Source: Cepaea nemoralis (lineage: Eukaryota; Mollusca; Gastropoda; Stylommatophora; Helicidae). From it: a DNA stretch of 64,000 nt. The position numbers were made by a program, and so were the translations under genes. The first letter of the stretch is position 1, and each line of letters begins with the position of its first letter. The notes beneath the pieces were generated by a model. The model saw only the letters and a list, made by a program, of their open reading frames with translations, was not told the DNA's origin and did no database searches. Shown piece after piece: positions 58,715 through 64,000 of the stretch. Location: positions 1 through 64,000 of the forward strand of contig JACEFZ010011367.1 in assembly GCA_014155875.1 (NCBI GenBank), written 5' to 3'.

Positions 58715-59050
58715 AATAAACTAGGCACTTTCAAAGAGGTAGTTTGCCGTTGCTTTCCTCTATGGCAGTGACCATACTGGCCGGATGACCGCAATCATTG
58801 TCTCTCGAAAGAGATCCTCTGCTTGCCGTCGCGAAACTCGAGACCATAACCAACAAATATCTGTCGGCTGCCCTCAAAATTTCATCCACCACCTGCCTTC
58901 CGTGACTTCTTTTGAACACTTCCAATAAACGAACACGAAATAACATCACATAATCCAAAGGAAAAACACTATCCACACGAATTCCACGGGAATTTCCATA
59001 GGAAATCCACAGAAAAACACTGAACAGCGTCTCCCCTAAGAACAACGAGT

Positions 59051-59159
59051 CATCGCGTCGCCATTATACCGGAAGTATAATATACAATAGGTGTAATACC
59101 GTCATGAAGAAAAGGACCCTTTTACGCAACTTGGGCTTGTGGGGATAGACATTTTTTGC
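59051..59159. other. Short spacer
   Basis: No motif seen between the RTE 5' end and the SINE-4 block. Confidence 0.4.
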
Positions 59160-59375
59160 CAGATCAATTGGCGCTTGATAATTGTTGTGGTCAGTGTCAC
59201 GCCGATCGCTTTTACTTCCAAAGAAATTTCTGGTGCCCAATTTGGGTTAATTCAACCTGTGAGCTCGTATCACTTGTACACTTTAGAATCCATCCCAGTG
59301 AGGATGGAACCCATGACCACTGGGTCGTGGGTGATGTTTGCCACTTCACTACAGCGGCATGCAGTAGAATCATGT
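59160..59375 (-). repeat. Candidate SINE-4 copy
   Basis: On the minus strand: TAGTGAAGTGGCAAACATC (box-A-like) and ATGGGTTCCATCCTC (box-B-like), then a body whose GGTCAGTGTCACGCCGATCG block (plus-strand sense) is shared with 2185 and 29880. Confidence 0.5.
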
Positions 59376-59567
59376 TATCTGTGGTTTGTAACAACCCGAG
59401 TAGTAAACATGCACATGGTCTTATTAAAGCTATTTGTTGATAAAACTGCTTATATTGTATGCCAGATACGTGCATTTGGTACGGGCAAGATTTCAATATT
59501 TCATTTGAAAAGTGTTGTGAACAGTAAGTATTGAAATAAAGGAAGGGGAGAAGAATTTGGATAGATT

Positions 59568-59720
59568 TGAAGAAGAAGAAGAAGAAGAAGAAGAAGAAGA
59601 AGAAGAAGAAGAAGAAGAAGAAGAAGAAGAAGAAGAAGAAGAAGAAGAAGAAGAAGAAGAAGAAGAAGAAGAAGAAGAAGAAGAAGAAGAAGAAGAAGAA
59701 GAAGAAGAAGAAGAAGAAGA
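59568..59720. repeat. (GAA)n microsatellite
   Basis: About 150 bp of perfect GAA, then degenerate GAA/GAC and a (GAT)n at 59810-59825. Confidence 0.98.
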
Positions 59721-59829
59721 TGACGAGGGGGAAGACGAGGAGGAAGAAGAAGAAGACGAAGACAACAAGAGCAGCAACAAGGTAATGATAGTGATAATGA
59801 CGATTTTCGATGATGATGATGATGATTAT

Positions 59830-60299
59830 ATCTAAATAAGATTCTCCACGTGAGTTAAGTTTTCCATCATTAAAGAGGACACAGATAGACTTGACCTGCA
59901 CTACGGAACTCATTTGTTTACATCTGTGACGTTAATTATACCCAAGACTGATATCACTGCTTGGAAATGAGCGGAAAACACCAGACAGCCACGCGTTCAG
60001 TGGCTGCCATCTTTGGTACACTCTTTATTGCCTGTTAGGAAGCTAATGTCATGCGAAGACAACCCCAGTGTCGAGTCGATTTATTCCCACAGCGACGTGT
60101 CCCAGACGTCACCAAATGACTTAATGCCTCAAACGACATTTAGTAAATTTTCGCATCGTGGAGCTGCGTTCGTTGACAATAATAAAAGGTTCACCCGGTA
60201 AGAGATTTATATCTCGAGACTGGTATTATAGCGTCGGGGGTGTGGGGAGAGCGTTGAATCAGGGAAATACACTGGTGACACACAGAACACTCTCTTTCT
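59830..60299. other. No recognisable gene
   Basis: Short ORFs only; no motif. Confidence 0.4.
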
Positions 60300-60665
60300 T
60301 TGGAGGTTTCCTATTCTGAAAGCTGTTCTACTGATTGCTGTTTCTCTACCACTACTTTTATCGTTTCTTTACTTATTCAGTCATGTGGAGATTTGGTGGC
60401 ATCAGACGAACAATGTCTTTGGAGGTTTCCTATTCTGAAAGCTGTTCTACTGATTGCTGTTTCTCTACCACTACTTTTATCGTTTCTTGACATATTCAGT
60501 CGTGGAGATTTGGTGGCAACAGACGAACAATGTCTCCCCTATTCTCGCTGGTCGCGGGATCCGCACAGTGTCAGGCGAGGAGAATTGTTCGCAATAGACG
60601 AGCAAACATCTCCTGTGGGTCTATTCTCGCTGGTCGCGGGATCCGCAGTCAGGCAGGGAGTCTGA
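60300..60665. repeat. Two consecutive tandem duplications (118 bp x2, about 70 bp x2)
   Basis: A unit beginning TTTGGAGGTTTCCTATTCTG repeats at 60300 and 60419. Then a unit with CTATTCTCGCTGGTCGCGGG repeats at 60540 and 60621. The two units share GACGAACAATGTCT/GACGAGCAAACATCT-like ends. Confidence 0.85.
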
Positions 60666-60719
60666 CGGTAGAGCACTCTTACATTGGCCCGGACACTTAC
60701 GAATGAGAGGTTTACACAC

Positions 60720-61070
60720 TCATACAGGTCCAGACACTTGCTTGAAGGCCCTTAGCTGTGGGATGTGGCTGAACGCCTCTAAGTCAAGTCCCACGGATAC
60801 GAGGGTCTGGCCACCACTCATCTCCTGCTCTTGGAGGTGAGACTCGCCTTCCACTCTTGGAGGTTTGATGCTGAGCCGCCAGCGTCTGCAGCCTACCTTG
60901 TTCCAGACGTACTCGTTAACCTTTCCTCTGGAGTAAACAAGGCAAGGCCGAGAGAGGGAACATGCTGCATGGGCAACACATGTTCTCTGAATCCATGTCC
61001 AGGCATTGTGTAATGGAATTTTGGCCAAATTTCATTCCACATTCTTTCGTCTGTCAAGACGGCAAAGTGT
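60720..61070 (+). mobile_element. LINE A/B-related 3' end fragment and unidentified sequence
   Basis: The last part (61050-61070: CGTCTGTCAAGACGGCAAAG) matches the 3' terminus of LINE copies A and B (in reverse complement), followed by a TCAC-type tail. The preceding 330 bp has no recognised homology and may be the 3' UTR of a related LINE subfamily. Confidence 0.5.
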
Positions 61071-61209
61071 CACTCACCACTCACTGCTGACCTTCTATGT
61101 TTACGGCATTGGGGCTTCACCTGGTGAATCCGAGTAGTTCCAGAGCTCTGTGATTACACTTCATCATTTGGTACAATCATTTTTTGGTCTTTCACCCTGC
61201 ATTTCATTA

Positions 61210-62294
61210 ATGCATGTCTAATATCGTCTCCGAGGATTGTTATAGAATATTTGATCGCAGAGAAAGAAACTGTTGTTAACATTCACAAACGTTTGTGTGC
61301 TGTTTATAGCACTTTTTCAGTCGATATAAGCACAGTTAGTCGCTGGGCGCAGAGAGTTTTGGTTTCTGCAAGTGGAGATGTAGAGCTGGCTGATAAGCCG
61401 TGCTCTGGACGTCCTACCACAGTCGCCTGCCGGATGATGCTGGAACGTGCTGACATCATGATTCGCAGAGATAAACGAATCACAAGTCAACAATTGTCCA
61501 TGCAGCTTTCAATAAACAAAGATGTGCGATTGTTTAAAAAATCTGGGATATTCTAAGGTTTGTACAAGATGGGTTCCTCGAGCTCTCACAGAGGACCATA
61601 AAGCCCAAAGGAAAACAATTTGTTCGGAATTCGTTGCAGAGGTTCGAGCAGATGCGGATTTTTATTTTTTTTTTTTTTTTTTTTGGGGGGGGGGGGGGGG
61701 GGTGGTGAACAGGAGACGAAGCTTGGGTTCACCATTTTGAGCCGGAGACAAAACGACAGGCAATGGAATGGCATCATCCTGGATAACCAGCTAGGAAAAA
61801 TTTCTAAACAATTCCATCAGTCGGTAAAGTCATGCTCACTGTTTTGGGGGCATTGATGGGGTTATTCTCGTGGATGAACTGCCAAATGGTGGAACCATCA
61901 ATTCGGAAATGTATATCAAAACACTCACAAAACTCAATGGTCGTTACTGCAGGGTTAGGCCTCACAAGAATCGAGAGCATCTGATTCTCCATCACGACAA
62001 CGCGCGTTCTCAACACCAGTTTCAAACAAGGCAGGCAATCGAAAAAAAATGTGGTGGAATGTATTGCCCCATCCACCTTACAGTCCAGACCTGGAACCAT
62101 CTGATTTCCACATTTTCGGTCCCCTTAAGAATAATATATATGGGATGAAGTTTGAAGACAACGAGGGAGTGATTAATGCAGTTAAGAAATGGCTACGAGA
62201 ACAGGACAAAATATGGTACAGATCTGGGATACATGCTCTTGTTTCAAGGTGGCGCACAGACGTTAAAATTTATGGGGATTTTGTTGAGAAGTAG
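61210..62294 (+). pseudogene. mariner-family (Tc1/mariner) transposase, broken
   Basis: N-terminal helix-turn-helix region (61251-61450: VNIHKRLCAVYSTFSVDIST, then LADKPCSGRPTT); linker KVCTRWVPRALTEDHKAQR (61560-61610). The first catalytic Asp is in TGDEAWVHHF (61708-61738, another frame), the second in LILHHDNARSQ (about 61981), and the third in PHPPYSPDLEPSDFHIF (62062-62112, another frame). The C-terminus KWLREQDKIWYRSGI...YGDFVEK follows. The family normally has about 345 residues and a DD34D triad; here spacing between the last two Asp is about 30 residues. At least four frameshifts occur, and a T21G20 homopolymer lies just before the first catalytic motif. Confidence 0.9.
61662..61702. 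repeat. Poly-T/poly-G tract inside the mariner
   Basis: About 20 T followed by about 20 G, at the place where related transposases encode a short Phe/Arg-rich stretch before TGDE. Likely slippage expansion or sequencing artefact. Confidence 0.85.
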
Positions 62295-62399
62295 AAATGT
62301 TTACTGCACATGTGCATAAACATTATGGCTAAATTTCATTTGTATGTTATTAACGGTTAGAGAGATAATAATTGTGGTGCATAACTTTCTGACCTACCC

Positions 62400-62720
62400 T
62401 CGTATTTGGTTGGAAGCATGCATGTTTGTCCCTAAACTGTTTGTCAATGGTATCTCTTAAGCTCTCCAGTATGATCCTGCTTAATATGTTCTGAGGAATT
62501 GACAATTACAGTATTCCGCTATAATTTTCGCACTCCAACAGGTCCACTTCCTTTGGCAGTTTCACTGGATATCCTTCTCTCTGAACTGCTGGTATTTCTT
62601 CAAACCCACAAACCCTGCTAAGTAATTTATGCATGACATTTAGCTGTGGTGTTTATGCTGGTTTTAACAGTCGCTATTTGGGCACTATCCGGATCGGCCA
62701 CTTTCCCATCTTGAAAGTAT
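62400..62720 (-). pseudogene. Non-LTR reverse transcriptase fragment
   Basis: On the minus strand, KLPKEVDLLECENYSGI and, in a neighbouring frame, NILSRIILESLRDTIDKQFR match the RT block usually reading PKKGDLxxCxNYRGI followed by RIxLxRL. It differs from the RTE and A/B families in this window, so a further LINE family is present. Truncated and frameshifted. Confidence 0.7.
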
Positions 62721-62794
62721 TCTGAGATTAGTCTATGCATAAGTTCTTTGACGAATCATCTGATATTTAATGTTGGTGAAGGCATTTCTATCGG

Positions 62795-64000
62795 ATGTTT
62801 TACTTTTCGGAGGGACGCTATTTAGTGTTTTCCTTTGGATTTCGGGTGATTTCCTCTGGAGTTCCTGTGAATAGTGTTTTCCTGTGGATTATGTGATGTT
62901 ATTTTGTGTTCTTTGATTGGAAGTTTTCAAAAGAAGCCACGGAAGGCAGGTGGTGGATGAAATTTTGAGGGCAGCCGACAGATATTTGTGGGTCATGGCC
63001 TCGAGTTTTACGACGGCAGGCAGAGGAACTCTTCTTGAGTCAATGGCTGCGGTCTCCGACTAGTAAGGTCACTGCCATAGAGGAAAGCAACGGCAAACTA
63101 CCTCTTTAAAAGTGCCTAGTACATCATGATTCGCTTAAAGACTGATCATCGCAAGACAAGGACAGAGACGTTAAAATTAGCAACTTGGAACGTTAGGACG
63201 TTAAACAACGACGGAAAATTAGAGAACATAAAACAAGAAATTGAAAAGGAAAAAATTAATATTTTAGGTATGTGCGAAACGAGATGGACAGGATCAGGCA
63301 TCAAGATAGATGACGATTTCAAGATTATTTATTCTGGAGGTGAAGATCGTCATAGGGGAGTGGCAATTATTTTGGACCGGAAAACATCAACATCTGTTCA
63401 AGGATATTGGGCCGTGTCGGACAGAGTTCTACTAGTTAAATTAAGTGGCAGACCTTTTAGCATAATATTATTCAAGTATATGCACCAACAGGAGAATCCA
63501 GTGAAGATAGTGTAGAAGAATTTTATAATGACATAGAGGCTGCCTTAAAGAAATGTAAAAATTCAGAAATAAACATCATAATAGGGGACTTCAATGCAAA
63601 AGTAGGAAATCAAGGGGATAGATACACAGTAGGAAACTATGGTTTAGGAGAGAGAAATGAAAGAGGATACAGTCTCGTGGAGTGGGCAAAAGAACAGGAA
63701 ATGATTGTAGAAAACACCTGGTTTAAGCAACACCCTAGAAGATTATGGACATGGAGGAGTCCTGATAGCAGGATTAGAAACCAGATTGACTACATTCTCA
63801 TTAGCAGAAGATTTAGAAACGCGCTAACAGTAGCAAAAACAGTTCCCAGTGCTGATTGTTATAGTGACCACAGATTACTCACAGGAAATTTGAGGATAAA
63901 GTTGAAGAAAGTCAAGTATATAACAGGAAACACTAAATATGATTTGTGTACATTGAGTAATGACAAGGAAATACAAAACAAATTCAACATAGAAGTACAG
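62795..64000 (+). mobile_element. RTE (BovB-like) LINE, 5' part, runs off the window
   Basis: The 5' UTR from about 62810 matches that of the copy at 55815-59050 (GTGTTTTCCT..TGGATTATGTGATGTTATTT, GAAGGCAGGTGGTGGATG), followed by the same ORF start. About 95% similar by eye. Opposite orientation to the 55815 copy, so the two form an inverted pair 3.7 kb apart. Confidence 0.92.
63126..64000 (+). pseudogene. RTE endonuclease, frameshifted, incomplete at window end
   Basis: From the ATG at 63126, 112 or so residues match the copy at 57185-58714 (LKLATWNVRTLNNDG, GMCETRWTGSG, HRGVAIILD, VKLSGRPF). At about 63462 a small deletion shifts the frame, and the homology continues in another frame (YMHQQENPVKIV is the shifted read-out) through IIIGDFNAKVG (63582) and SDH (63865) to the window end. 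Catalytic residues remain recognisable across both frames. Confidence 0.9.

Larger units (their letters stand above)
55815..59050 (-). mobile_element. RTE (BovB-like) LINE, near full-length
   Basis: The most complete of six RTE copies. The 3' end has a (GATT)n tail (55816-55832 as AATC on the plus strand); the 5' UTR runs from about 59050 to 58715 and matches the start of the copy at 62795. One long coding region is split by a single frameshift (about 57187) and a TGA near 56015. The endonuclease type is the one often annotated in animals as craniofacial development protein 2-like, which in ruminants derives from BovB. A possible TSD TCGCC (55812-55816 region and 59058-59062) is weak. Confidence 0.92.

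Noticed and set aside
60720..61028. Minus-strand ORF of 102 aa
   Set aside because: No motif or repeat support; it adjoins a LINE 3' end fragment and may be a chance ORF in GC-rich sequence.

Overview
This window is animal nuclear DNA made almost entirely of transposable elements, their remnants and simple-sequence DNA. I found no convincing single-copy host gene, rRNA gene or functional tRNA gene. The element set (RTE/BovB-type and other non-LTR retrotransposons, an I-like LINE with RNase H, hAT, mariner and pogo/Tigger-like transposons, tRNA-derived SINEs and a Ty3/gypsy LTR element) and the heavy load of (GAA)n, (CT)n, (TA)n, (TACA)n and 34-60 bp minisatellites suggest an invertebrate, perhaps a mollusc. 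The taxonomic guess rests on general familiarity, not on a database match.

Layout. 1-8.5 kb: an RTE 3' end, a decayed hAT transposase, a hairpin MITE, a hAT-type MITE with a perfect 8-bp target-site duplication (TSD) inside an 80-bp tandem repeat, SINE copies and a 60-bp minisatellite. 9.5-14.7 kb: a decayed minus-strand I-like LINE split by a 2.37-kb hAT element with perfect TSD. 16.07-17.41 kb: a compact hAT element carrying one uninterrupted but C-terminally short transposase ORF, next to a minisatellite. 19.6-25.3 kb: a pogo/Tigger fragment, then a three-level nest (LINE endonuclease > RTE copy > 2.67-kb insertion with TG...CA ends), with matching TSDs at both junctions. 28.0-29.6 kb: an RTE copy that lost its reverse transcriptase. 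31.5-32.8 kb: a 44/45-bp minisatellite bracketed by inverted repeats.

34.2-47.5 kb is the most interesting region. A (TACA)n-containing satellite was hit by a complete 9.4-kb Ty3/gypsy-type LTR retrotransposon (LTRs of 591 bp with about five differences, 5-bp TSD). In its pol the integrase lies before reverse transcriptase/RNase H, the order described for Gmr1-like elements. Its leader holds three 63-bp tandem repeats, each with a tRNA-Leu-like primer-binding sequence and a hairpin. A 5'-truncated LINE copy (family A/B) entered the end of the same satellite. A full-length copy of that LINE family (50.0-53.97 kb) carries a 10-bp TSD and splits a small ORF. 55.8-59.05 kb is a near-complete RTE element, and a second copy of the same subfamily begins at 62.8 kb on the opposite strand and runs off the window. 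A mariner remnant with a poly-T/poly-G expansion lies between them.

All element ORFs except the short hAT ORF are broken by stops or frameshifts, but several breaks are single events, so the RTE, LINE A/B and LTR families were probably active recently. Element names rest on motifs read from the sequence and remembered family features; no searches were run.
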